This document shows, one piece after another, positions 44,610-52,266 of a DNA stretch of 53,311 bases (its first letter is position 1; each line of letters starts with the position of its first letter). The DNA is taken from positions 1 to 53,311 of the forward strand of contig NZ_FQZA01000017.1 in the NCBI RefSeq assembly GCF_900141995.1. Direction: 5' to 3'. The position numbers were made by a program, and so were the translations under genes. This stretch comes from Palleronia salina. GTDB taxonomy: Bacteria; Pseudomonadota; Alphaproteobacteria; Rhodobacterales; Rhodobacteraceae. The notes below the pieces were generated by a model. That model was given only the letters and a program-made list of their open reading frames with translations. It made no database searches and was not told where the DNA came from.

Positions 44610-45722
44610 ATGGATCGTCGTCGTTTTCTGAAGACGGCCACGCTGGGCAGCGCGGGGGCCACGGGCCTTGCCGCACCGGCCATCGCACAGGAGAATCCGC
44701 AGATTAGCTGGCGGATGACATCATCGTTCCCCAAGTCGCTGGACACCATCTACGGCGGCGGGGCGGACGTGGCGCAATACGTGCGCGAAGCCACCGACGG
44801 GGCCTTCGACATCCAGGTCTTCGCGGGGGGCGAGATCGTCCCCGGCCTGCAGGCCGCCGACGCGGTCCAGAACGGCACGGTCGAGATGTGCCACACCGCC
44901 GCCTACTACTACGTCGGCAAGTCGCCGACCTGGGCGCTGGGCGGCGTGATCCCCTACGGCCTGAACAACCGGGGCATGAACGCCTGGCTGTATTACGGCG
45001 GTGGACTGGACCAGCTGAACGAGTTTTACGGCAAGAACGGCCTGCACTACCTGCCCGCCGGCAATACCGGCGCGCAGATGGGTGGCTGGTTCCGCAACGA
45101 GATCAACAGCCTGGCCGACATGGAAGGCCTGCAGATGCGCATCGGTGGCCTCGCGGGCCGGGTGATGGAGCGCGTGGGCGTGGTACCGCAGCAGGTCGCG
45201 GGCGGTGATATCTACCCATCGCTGGAGCGTGGCACGATCGACGCCGCCGAATGGGTCGGCCCCTACGATGACCAGAAGCTCGGCTTCTACCAGGTCGCGC
45301 CCTATTACTACTATCCCGGCTGGTGGGAGGGGAACCTGACCCTCTGCTGCTTCGTGAACCAGGAGCAGTGGGACGGTCTGCCCGACCGCTACAAGGCGTT
45401 GCTGCAAACCGCGAGCCGCGCCGCCAATACCGAGATGATGGCGGAATACGACTACAAGAACCCCACCGCCCTGCGCGAGCTCGTGCAGAACGGCGCGCAG
45501 CTGCGTCGCTATCCCGACGAGGTGCTGAATGCCACCTACGACGCGGCGATGGAGCTTTATTCCGAGCTGCGCGAAAGCGAGCCCGACTGGGGCCCGATCT
45601 ACGACAGCATGATGGCGTTCCAGGCCGAGCATTTCCTGTGGCAGCAGGTGTCGGAGTCGACCTTCGCCCAGTTCATGCAGGCCAAGCAGAGCGCGGGCGA
45701 ACTGCCGGCCCAGCAGCAGTAA
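44610..45722 (+). CDS. takP: TRAP solute-binding protein for 2-oxoacids (TakP-like)
   Basis: The 370-residue protein has a twin-arginine signal (DRRRFLKTA...AIAQ). The mature part closely recalls Rhodobacter TakP: SFPKSLDTIYGG, NTGAQMGGWFRNEIN, RIGGLAGRVMERVGVVPQQ, GGDIYPSLERGTIDA and EWVGPYDD. TakP is a dimeric periplasmic receptor for pyruvate and related 2-oxo acids. The membrane genes are on the opposite strand across 203 bases that must hold both promoters. GGGAGAG supports ATG 44610. Its stop is followed by the best terminator in the window. Confidence 0.9.
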   Translation: MDRRRFLKTATLGSAGATGLAAPAIAQENPQISWRMTSSFPKSLDTIYGGGADVAQYVREATDGAFDIQVFAGGEIVPGLQAADAVQNGTVEMCHTAAYYYVGKSPTWALGGVIPYGLNNRGMNAWLYYGGGLDQLNEFYGKNGLHYLPAGNTGAQMGGWFRNEINSLADMEGLQMRIGGLAGRVMERVGVVPQQVAGGDIYPSLERGTIDAAEWVGPYDDQKLGFYQVAPYYYYPGWWEGNLTLCCFVNQEQWDGLPDRYKALLQTASRAANTEMMAEYDYKNPTALRELVQNGAQLRRYPDEVLNATYDAAMELYSELRESEPDWGPIYDSMMAFQAEHFLWQQVSESTFAQFMQAKQSAGELPAQQQ

Positions 45723-45748
45723 ACCGCGCCCCTGCGCGCGACACCGGC

Positions 45749-45780
45749 CCCCGGCGCGACTTGCGCCGGGGGTCTTTTTG
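45749..45780 (+). terminator. Rho-independent terminator after takP
   Basis: CCCCCGGCGC (45749-45758) and GCGCCGGGGG (45764-45773) form a perfect 10-pair stem with loop GACTT, followed immediately by TCTTTTTG. Confidence 0.9.
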
Positions 45781-45820
45781 TTCCTATCGCTGTCGGGGTC
45801 ACAGCCGGAAGGAACGCGCC

Positions 45821-46504
45821 ATGAAACGATCCCGCATCAACCAGATCATGGCCGAGGCCGACGCGATGATCTCGCGCCACGGCTTCACCCTGCCGCCCTT
45901 CGCGCGCTGGTCGCCGGAAACCTTCCGCGACCGGGCCGATGCGGCCGCCCACGTCATCGACAGCCGCTGCGGCTGGGACATCACGGATTACGGGCAGGGC
46001 GATTTCGACGGGATGGGCCTGTTCCTGTTCACCCTGCGCAACGGCCTCCTGTCCGATCTGCAGGGCGGTGGTGGCATGTGCTACGCCGAGAAACTGCTGA
46101 TCTCGCGCCGCGACCAGCTCAGCCCGCTGCACACCCATGTCATCAAGGCCGAGGACATCATCAACCGGGGCGGCGCGACCCTGGCGGTGCAGCTTTACGG
46201 GTCGGACGACGCGGGCAACCTGGCGCGCGACCGCGGGGGCAGGGTGCTTTGCGACGGCATCGCCCGCGACTTTGCTGCCGGCGAGGTGCTGACCTTCGCG
46301 CCGGGCGAAAGCATCACCCTGCGTCCCGGCGACTGGCACGCCTTCTGGGGCGAGGGCGGCGACGTTCTGATCGGCGAGGTCAGCACGGTCAACGACGACG
46401 AGACCGACAACATCTTTGCCGAGCCCATCGGCCGGTTCTCGGAGATCGAGGAAGACGAGCCCCCGGTCCACCTACTGGTCAGCGATTACGCCCGCTGGCT
46501 GTGA
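45821..46504 (+). CDS. D-lyxose isomerase (cupin type, YdaE-like)
   Basis: The 227-residue protein matches the cupin D-lyxose ketol-isomerase family: opening MKRSRINQIM, and metal ligands His104 and His106 in SPLHTHVIKAED with Glu111 and His173 in GDWHAFWGEG. It interconverts D-lyxose and D-xylulose (and D-mannose/D-fructose) using Mn2+. GGAAGGA precedes the ATG. The following SDR gene, 70 bases on, is probably cotranscribed; a pentitol or lyxose route is the obvious common theme. Confidence 0.88.
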   Translation: MKRSRINQIMAEADAMISRHGFTLPPFARWSPETFRDRADAAAHVIDSRCGWDITDYGQGDFDGMGLFLFTLRNGLLSDLQGGGGMCYAEKLLISRRDQLSPLHTHVIKAEDIINRGGATLAVQLYGSDDAGNLARDRGGRVLCDGIARDFAAGEVLTFAPGESITLRPGDWHAFWGEGGDVLIGEVSTVNDDETDNIFAEPIGRFSEIEEDEPPVHLLVSDYARWL

Positions 46505-46574
46505 TCGAGGTTCTGGAAATCGGTGCGAAACCTGTCAGGGTGGCGCCGAAACACGCGGGGAGGAAAGCGTAACC

Positions 46575-47327
46575 ATGTCACTTCTTTCGGGAAAATTCGC
46601 CATCGTCACGGGGGCCGCGTCGCCGCGCGGGCTGGGCAAGGCCACGGCCAGGGCCTTTGCCGATCACGGCGCCACCGTTGCCATCCTGGACCTCGACGAA
46701 GGGAACGCGAAGGCCGCGGCGGCCGACCTGGGCGACGGCCATGTCGGGATTGCCTGCAACGTGACCGACAAGGCCGCCTGCGAAGCGGCGGCGGCGCAGT
46801 TGCTGGATACCTGGGGCCGTATCGACGTCCTGGTGAACAACGCGGGCATCACCCAGCCCCTGAAGATCATGGAGATCGAGCCCGGCAACTACGATGCGGT
46901 GCTGGACGTGAACCTGCGCGGGACGCTTTACATGACGCAGGCCTGCATCCCGGCGATGCGCAAGCAAAAGGCGGGCAGCGTCGTCAATCTTAGCTCGGTT
47001 TCGGCCCAGCGGGGCGGGGGTATCTTCGGCGGACCGCACTATTCGGCCGCGAAGGCGGGTGTCCTGGGGCTGACCAAGGCCATGGCACGGGAACTGGCGC
47101 CCGACCAGGTGCGGGTGAACGCCATCTGCCCGGGCTTCATCGACACCGACATCACCGCCGGCAAGCTGACCGACGAGATGCGCGCGCAGGTGCTTGCGGG
47201 CATTCCCATGGGCCGGGCGGGAACGGCCTCGGACGTGGCGGGCTGCGCGCTGTTCCTGGCCTCGGACCTGTCGGCCTATTGCACCGGAACCGAGGTCGAC
47301 GTGAACGGCGGTTCGCTCATCCACTAG
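46575..47327 (+). CDS. SDR-family NAD(P)-dependent oxidoreductase
   Basis: The 250-residue classical SDR has a slightly extended cofactor loop TGAASPRGLGKATA (one or two extra residues versus TGxxxGxG), NNAGITQPL, catalytic serine in NLSSVSAQ, and Tyr/Lys in YSAAKAG, ending TEVDVNGGSLIH. AGGAAAG upstream supports ATG 46575. Beside the lyxose isomerase it may be a polyol or sugar dehydrogenase; FabG-like 3-ketoacyl reduction is less likely outside a fab operon. Confidence 0.82.
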   Translation: MSLLSGKFAIVTGAASPRGLGKATARAFADHGATVAILDLDEGNAKAAAADLGDGHVGIACNVTDKAACEAAAAQLLDTWGRIDVLVNNAGITQPLKIMEIEPGNYDAVLDVNLRGTLYMTQACIPAMRKQKAGSVVNLSSVSAQRGGGIFGGPHYSAAKAGVLGLTKAMARELAPDQVRVNAICPGFIDTDITAGKLTDEMRAQVLAGIPMGRAGTASDVAGCALFLASDLSAYCTGTEVDVNGGSLIH

Positions 47328-47332
47328 GGCGG

Positions 47333-47605
47333 TCACCCGCCTGTCTTTTGCAGCAGCGCGATGAGTTCGTTGAACTTTTCGCGCTGCTCTTCCGCGTCGC
47401 CAGACGCGATGGCGTCGGTCACGCAGTGCCGCGCGTGGTTTTCCAAAAGCAACCGCTCCACCCCTTTCAGGGCCGACCGCACGGCGGCGGTCTGCGCGAG
47501 GATATCGACGCAATAGCGATCGTTCTCGACCATCTTGGCGATACCGCGCACCTGGCCTTCCAGCCGGGCCAGCCGATCCAGCGTCTTTTGCTTGTTTTCC
47601 TGCAT
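47333..47605 (-). CDS. CsoR-type copper-sensing repressor
   Basis: The 90-residue all-helical protein belongs to the CsoR/RcnR/FrmR family (RLARLEGQVRGIAKMVE). The ligand set Cys32, His57 and Cys61 (RYCVDIL, NHARHC) is the Cu(I) signature of CsoR; RcnR and FrmR differ, and CstR lacks the histidine. ATG 47605 gives the standard family start. It is divergent from the glutaredoxin/membrane fusion, with a palindromic operator between, so it probably represses that gene and itself until Cu(I), or possibly a reactive sulfur species, binds. Confidence 0.85.
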   Translation of the reverse strand: MQENKQKTLDRLARLEGQVRGIAKMVENDRYCVDILAQTAAVRSALKGVERLLLENHARHCVTDAIASGDAEEQREKFNELIALLQKTGG

Positions 47606-47635
47606 CCTGGTCCGTCCCCGGTCTGCTGCCTGTTG

Positions 47636-47658
47636 CATATACCTATAGGGGGTATATG
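47636..47658. promoter_or_regulatory. CsoR-type operator in the divergent promoter region
   Basis: CATATACC (47636-47643) and GGTATATG (47651-47658) are perfect inverted arms around TATAGGG, giving the G-tract dyad typical of CsoR-family operators. On the plus strand TTGCAT (47633-47638) and TATGTA (47655-47660), 16 bases apart, could be the -35 and -10 of the fusion gene, so the operator lies within the promoter. Confidence 0.75.
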
Positions 47659-47702
47659 TATGCGGCAAGAGAAAGTGCAACACGGCCGCGAAGGAGATAC
47701 CC

Positions 47703-48530
47703 GTGAAGGACCTGACCGATACGCCCGAGGTCGACAGCCCCGACATCGCCCGCGACAAGAGCCGGGGCGTCGGCAAGACCGCCGCGCTCTACCGGATGGC
47801 CATGCCCGGCCACCTGTGCCCCTTCGGCCTGAAGTCGAAATCCCTGCTCGAGCGGAAGGGCTACACGGTCGACGACAACCACCTGACCAGCCGCCCGCAT
47901 ATCGACGCCTTCAAGGCCGCGCATGGCGTGCAGACCACGCCGCAGGTCTTCATCGACGGTGAGCGCATCGGCGGATACACCGAGCTGAAGGAACATTTCG
48001 GCCAGCGCGTGCTGAAGAAGGGCGAAACGACCTATCGTCCCATCGTGGCGATCTTCGGCTCGACCTTCCTGATGGCGCTGGCGGTGGTGCTGAACCTCTA
48101 CGAGGGCTTCCCGATCCTGACGCTGGCCAAGTGGTTCTTCGCGATCTCGATGGTGGCGCTGGCGATCCAGAAGCTCCAGGACGTGGGCGGCTTCGTGAAC
48201 GGATTCCTGGGCTACGACCTGCTGGCGCGCCGCTACGTGCCATACGGCTATGCCTATCCGTTCCTGGAGCTCTGGGCCGGCGTGGGGATGATGGCCCTCA
48301 TCGGCACCGGCAGTGCGCTGATCTGGGCCGTGGCGCCCGTGGGCCTGTTCATCGGCACCATCGGCGCGATCAGCGTCATCAAGGCGGTCTATATCGACAA
48401 GCGTGAACTGACCTGCGCCTGCGTCGGCGGCGGATCGAACGTGCCGCTGGGCTTCGTATCGCTGTCGGAAAACCTCATCATGATGCTCATGGGCGTCTGG
48501 ATGCTGGGCGCCTGGGTCGCGGCGTCGTAA
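47703..48530 (+). CDS. Glutaredoxin-MauE/DoxX-like membrane fusion protein
   Basis: The 275-residue protein begins at GTG 47703 with AAGGAG upstream. Residues about 25-105 are a glutaredoxin domain with CPFG active site (Cys39) and cis-proline loop TTPQVFIDGERIGGYTEL. Residues 115-275 are a four- to five-helix membrane domain of the MauE/DoxX redox type, ending with a CAC motif (ELTCACVGG) followed by NVPLGFVSLSENL. It probably moves reducing equivalents or handles a thiol-bound metal at the inner membrane. Control by the CsoR-type sensor suggests a part in copper or thiol stress. Confidence 0.82.
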   Translation: MKDLTDTPEVDSPDIARDKSRGVGKTAALYRMAMPGHLCPFGLKSKSLLERKGYTVDDNHLTSRPHIDAFKAAHGVQTTPQVFIDGERIGGYTELKEHFGQRVLKKGETTYRPIVAIFGSTFLMALAVVLNLYEGFPILTLAKWFFAISMVALAIQKLQDVGGFVNGFLGYDLLARRYVPYGYAYPFLELWAGVGMMALIGTGSALIWAVAPVGLFIGTIGAISVIKAVYIDKRELTCACVGGGSNVPLGFVSLSENLIMMLMGVWMLGAWVAAS

Positions 48531-48542
48531 ACGGCACGGCAA

Positions 48543-48573
48543 GGGGCGCGCTTTGGCTTGCCGAGCGCGCCCC
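48543..48573 (+). terminator. Hairpin after the glutaredoxin fusion gene
   Basis: GGGGCGCGCT (48543-48552) pairs perfectly with AGCGCGCCCC (48564-48573) around 11 bases. No T-tract follows, so termination is likely partial or assisted. Confidence 0.6.
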
Positions 48574-48623
48574 CCGAGATGACAAGGCGCAAAACGCCCA
48601 CCCTTTCGGAGCCTTGCGCCCAC

Positions 48624-49505
48624 ATGACATATGCCCTTCGCGTCCGCTGCCCCTCGACCCGCGGTATCGTCGCCGCCGTCTCAACCCTGCTGGCCGAACA
48701 GGGCTGCAACATCATCGACAGCGCCCAGTTCGATGACCAGAAGACCGGCAATTTCTTCATGCGCGTCAGCTTCGTGTCCGAGAAGGGCGCCAGCGCGACG
48801 GATGTCGAAACGGCCTTCGCCCCGGTGGCGAAGAGCTTCGACATGGAGCTCGAGATCTTCGACGAGGCGATCAAGCGCCGCGCGATCATCATGGTCAGCC
48901 GCTTCGGCCACTGCCTGAACGACCTGCTGTATCGCTGGCGCATTGGCGCGCTGCCCATCGACATCGTGGGCGTGATCTCGAACCACCTGGATTACCAGAA
49001 GCTGGTGGTGAACCACGACATCCCGTTCCACCACATCCGCGTCACGCCCGAGAACAAGCCGCAGGCCGAGGCGCGGATCATGGAAGTGGTCGAGGATACG
49101 GATGCCGAGATGGTGGTCCTGGCCCGGTACATGCAAATCCTGTCGGACCGCATGTGTCGCGAGATGTCTGGCCGCATCATCAACATCCACCACTCGTTCC
49201 TGCCCAGCTTCAAGGGCGCCAACCCCTACAAGCAGGCGTTCGAGCGTGGCGTGAAGCTGATCGGGGCCACCTCCCATTACGTCACCGCCGACCTGGACGA
49301 GGGCCCGATCATCGAGCAGGACACGGTGCGCGTCACCCACGCCCAGTCGGCCGGCGATTACGTGTCGTTGGGCCGCGATGTGGAGGCGCAGGTGCTGGCC
49401 CGCGCGATCCACGCCCACGCCCATGGCCGCGTCTTCCTGAACGACGACAAGACGGTCGTTTTCCCGCCGCAGCCGGGATCCTTCGTGTCCGAGCGGATGG
49501 GCTGA
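48624..49505 (+). CDS. purU: Formyltetrahydrofolate deformylase
   Basis: The 293-residue protein has an N-terminal ACT domain (RVRCPSTRGIVAAVSTLLAEQGCNI) and a C-terminal formyltransferase-fold domain with NIHHSFLPSFKGANPY, GATSHYVTADLDEGPII and EQD, the PurU signature with its catalytic Asn-His-Asp set. It hydrolyses 10-formyl-THF to formate and THF, balancing one-carbon pools. ATG 48624 fits the family start; GGAG is about 12 bases upstream. Confidence 0.94.
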   Translation: MTYALRVRCPSTRGIVAAVSTLLAEQGCNIIDSAQFDDQKTGNFFMRVSFVSEKGASATDVETAFAPVAKSFDMELEIFDEAIKRRAIIMVSRFGHCLNDLLYRWRIGALPIDIVGVISNHLDYQKLVVNHDIPFHHIRVTPENKPQAEARIMEVVEDTDAEMVVLARYMQILSDRMCREMSGRIINIHHSFLPSFKGANPYKQAFERGVKLIGATSHYVTADLDEGPIIEQDTVRVTHAQSAGDYVSLGRDVEAQVLARAIHAHAHGRVFLNDDKTVVFPPQPGSFVSERMG

Positions 49506-49512
49506 GCCGGGA

Positions 49513-50640
49513 TCAGTCGAAGATCACGACCTGGCGCACGGCCTGCCCTGCGGCGAGCCGTTCGAACCCCTCGTTGATCTCGTCGAGCCGCAGCCGGTGG
49601 GTCACCAGCTTTTCCACCGGCAGCTTGCCCTGCATCATCATGCGGGCGAAGCGCGGGATATCGCGCACCGGCACGCAGGAGCCCACGTAGGATCCCTTGA
49701 GCGTCCTTTCCTCGGTCGTCAGCGATACCGGGGGCAGCGCCATCCGCGCGTCGGGGTGGGGCAGGCCGGCCGTGACGGTCGTGCCGCCGCGCCGGGTGAT
49801 GTCGTAGGCGAATTGCAGGGCAGGGGCCGCGCCCGCCAGCTCCACCGCCAGGTGGACGCCGCCGCCGGTGATATCGCGCGCGGCCGCGACCGCGTCCGGC
49901 GCGGCGGGGTCGATGGCGTGGGTGGCCCCCAGCTCCAGCGCCAGCGCGCGCTTGGCCGGGTCAAGGTCGGCCGCGACGATCTTGCCCGCGCCGGCCGCAA
50001 CCGCGCCCAGAAGCCCGGCCAGCCCGACGCCGCCGAGCCCCACGATCGCGCAGGCCTCGCCCATGCGCAGCGCGCCCGAGTTCAGCACCGCCCCCACGCC
50101 CGTCAGCACTGCGCAGCCCAGCAGGGCGGCGCGGTCCAGCGGGATATCCTTGTCGATCCTGACGCAGGAGTTCTCCGACAGCACCGCGTGGGTCGAGAAG
50201 GCCGAGACGCCCAAGTGGTGGTGTATTTCATCGCCCTCGACCGCGATCCGCCGGTGGCCACCCAGAAGCGTCCCCGCCGCACCGGCCGCCGCGCCCGGTT
50301 CGCACAGGGCCGGGCGGCCCTCGGCGCAGGGCACGCAATGGCCACAGGACGCGATGAAGACCGTCACCACGTGGTCGCCGGGCGCCAGCCGCGTGACGTG
50401 GGGGCCGACCGCCTCGACCACGCCCGCGCCCTCGTGGCCCAGCGCCAGCGGCGTGTCGCGCGGGCGGTCGCCGTTGATGACCGACAGGTCCGAATGGCAC
50501 AGACCGGCCGCCGCCATCCGGATCCGCACCTCGCCCGGTCCGGGCTCGGCCAGTTCGGCCTCGACCAGCTCCAGCGGGCGGCTGTCGGTATAGGGCCGCG
50601 CCGCGCCCCGTTCGCGCAGGATCGTGATGGTCGTTTTCAT
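49513..50640 (-). CDS. Zinc-dependent alcohol dehydrogenase
   Basis: The 375-residue medium-chain dehydrogenase has the catalytic-zinc segments GLCHSDLSV and GHEGAGVVE, four structural cysteines in CGHCVPCAEGRPALC, and the NAD motif GLGGVGLAG. The block SGALRMGEACAIVGLGG resembles class III/aryl-alcohol types, but the class III formaldehyde-dehydrogenase residues are not clear, so substrate is open. GGGAGGGG precedes ATG 50640. It converges on purU with seven bases between. Confidence 0.87.
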   Translation of the reverse strand: MKTTITILRERGAARPYTDSRPLELVEAELAEPGPGEVRIRMAAAGLCHSDLSVINGDRPRDTPLALGHEGAGVVEAVGPHVTRLAPGDHVVTVFIASCGHCVPCAEGRPALCEPGAAAGAAGTLLGGHRRIAVEGDEIHHHLGVSAFSTHAVLSENSCVRIDKDIPLDRAALLGCAVLTGVGAVLNSGALRMGEACAIVGLGGVGLAGLLGAVAAGAGKIVAADLDPAKRALALELGATHAIDPAAPDAVAAARDITGGGVHLAVELAGAAPALQFAYDITRRGGTTVTAGLPHPDARMALPPVSLTTEERTLKGSYVGSCVPVRDIPRFARMMMQGKLPVEKLVTHRLRLDEINEGFERLAAGQAVRQVVIFD

Positions 50641-50783
50641 GGCCCCTCCCGTGGCTCGCCTCGCCGGCATGAAGCCACACTGCCGGCCCCACGGCAATGT
50701 CGGCAGAGTGGCGGCGCCCGTCTCCGATTTTTCCAACATTTCGCCTTGCACCCGGTCGCGCGGGGCAGTATCCCGCCCGCAAC

Positions 50784-50860
50784 GCGCTGGTAGCTCAGTT
50801 GGATAGAGTATCTGACTACGAATCAGAGGGTCGGGGGTTCGAATCCTCCCCAGCGCGCCA
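50784..50860 (+). tRNA. tRNA-Arg (anticodon ACG)
   Basis: A complete 77-base cloverleaf. The acceptor GCGCTGG (50784-50790) pairs with CCAGCGC (50850-50856), followed by discriminator G and an encoded CCA. D-arm TAGCTCAGTTGGAT, anticodon stem TCTGA/TCAGA with loop CTACGAA, and T-loop GGTTCGAATCC are all canonical. Its 3' end is next to an integrase remnant, so it is probably an attachment site. Confidence 0.97.
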
Positions 50861-51030
50861 CCGCCTCTTATAAAGCGTTGTTTTTAAGGCACTTTTCCTG
50901 GGTTTGTCTATGGAAGACTGAGGCTTAGACAATTTGCGGAGTGTGGTCCGGCTCGGGATCATTTCGTTGTTCGTTATCACCATGGACTTTTCCGTTGAGA
51001 TGTTGCCGAGCGGCGACACGGCGGACGACG

Positions 51031-51056
51031 AAAAGGGCCGCACATCGTGCGGCCCC
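51031..51056 (-). terminator. Rho-independent terminator of the integrase gene
   Basis: GGGCCGCA (51035-51042) and TGCGGCCC (51048-51055) form a perfect eight-pair stem with a five-base loop. Read on the minus strand it is followed by TTTT, 20 bases beyond the integrase stop. Confidence 0.8.
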
Positions 51057-51075
51057 GTTGCTTGCTGACGCGGTG

Positions 51076-51612
51076 TCACTCTTTCAGAAAAAGCCCGGTC
51101 TCCAAGACCGACGGTTCCGGAGCCGATTGGTTCGGCGTGAGGATGCGACGCCTCTCGGCCTTCTTCGTGTAGCGCTCGATTTCCTTCAGGGTCTCATGAC
51201 CGCTCCATGCGGCGATCTGATGGATATTGGCGCCGCGCTCGGCATGAAGGATCATCCGGCTCTTCCGAAGTCCGTGGGATGTCTTGCCGGCCGGTAGCTT
51301 GGCCATCCGAGCCCGCTCCGAGAACCACTGCGAGGCTCCCTTGCTCGACCGGGCCTTGCCATGCTCGGTGAGCATGAACGTTGCCCGACGCGGCCCCATC
51401 GCGTCGATGGCGCGCCGCAGATGCACGAGGTCTTCCGCCACGGCGAAGTGCGGCAACGCGCGGTCGAAGGGCACGGAAACCTCGCTCTTGGTCTTCTTCT
51501 GGACGAAGACCAGCCAGCCATCTTCATCCACATTCGTCGGCCTTTTCCAAGTCTTGGAACTCAACGGTCGTCGGTTGAGATTCAGATTCAGCCACTCGCT
51601 GGCAGAGGCCAC
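51076..51612 (-). pseudogene. Truncated tyrosine-type site-specific integrase
   Basis: The 178-residue frame holds only the C-terminal catalytic domain of a phage/island integrase: beta-strands ending in GWLVFVQKKTKSEVSVPF, then SHGLRKSR (the His-x-x-Arg pair), GHETLKEIERYTKKAERRR with the second histidine and the nucleophilic tyrosine. The first catalytic arginine and the whole N-terminal arm-binding and core-binding part are missing. Upstream sequence on this strand does not restore them in any frame I can read. It sits 215 bases from the 3' end of tRNA-Arg and points toward it, the usual island arrangement. It is probably inactive. Confidence 0.8.
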
Positions 51613-52266
51613 GGCGCTCTACACCAAGGCAAAGTTCGCTATCCTGGACTGTGGGGTTATCGCTCAGCTTCACTCGCCCTCGCAGGTCTACTTCTACTCG
51701 CGCGCAGAGATGGTGCAGCGCCAAAAGCGGCCGATTTTCTACCTACCCGGTGTGTGTCCGGTGAATGAGCCCTGGAACCAGTCTAAGCGCACGTGGCTGG
51801 CTGCGGCTTCACGTGTCGGAGCAATCCTCGGGCATCACTACATCTTCATCCCCGAACTCGATGACCTCTGCGAGCATGTTGTGCGTGTCCGGGTGAAGAT
51901 CGTTCATAGCCGGACCGAATGGTCCCAAGGACGCCTCTTTCCTCGCCGCGCGCCCGAACCCGTGAGCATCGTCTCCAACGGAGGCAGCCGCACGTTGACA
52001 AGGGGTGAGCTGAGCAAGAGGGCAAACTGGACCCTGGTCGATGGGCCCGCGCCGCGGCCTGCATCCTGACCTGAGCGAGGCAAGGGCATCAATTGAATGG
52101 CACAGTGTTTCTTGGACGTCCCCGCAATTCGCTCCTTGCTGCGCAATGAAGGCGACCGACGACAGCATTTCATTCCGCGCGTGAATGCGCTTCAGGTTGC
52201 CGAGACCGCTCATAACTCATTACGCTGAAAAGATAGGATTGGTGATTATCCCGGGGAAACGCCTTC
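51613..52266. other. Poorly coding stretch inside the island
   Basis: About 650 bases with lower GC than the chromosome. Open frames exist on both strands (plus 51640-52069, minus 51809-52213) but they overlap each other, have no clear ribosome binding sites and resemble nothing I know. It may hold remains of the missing integrase N-terminus or of deleted cargo. Confidence 0.45.
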
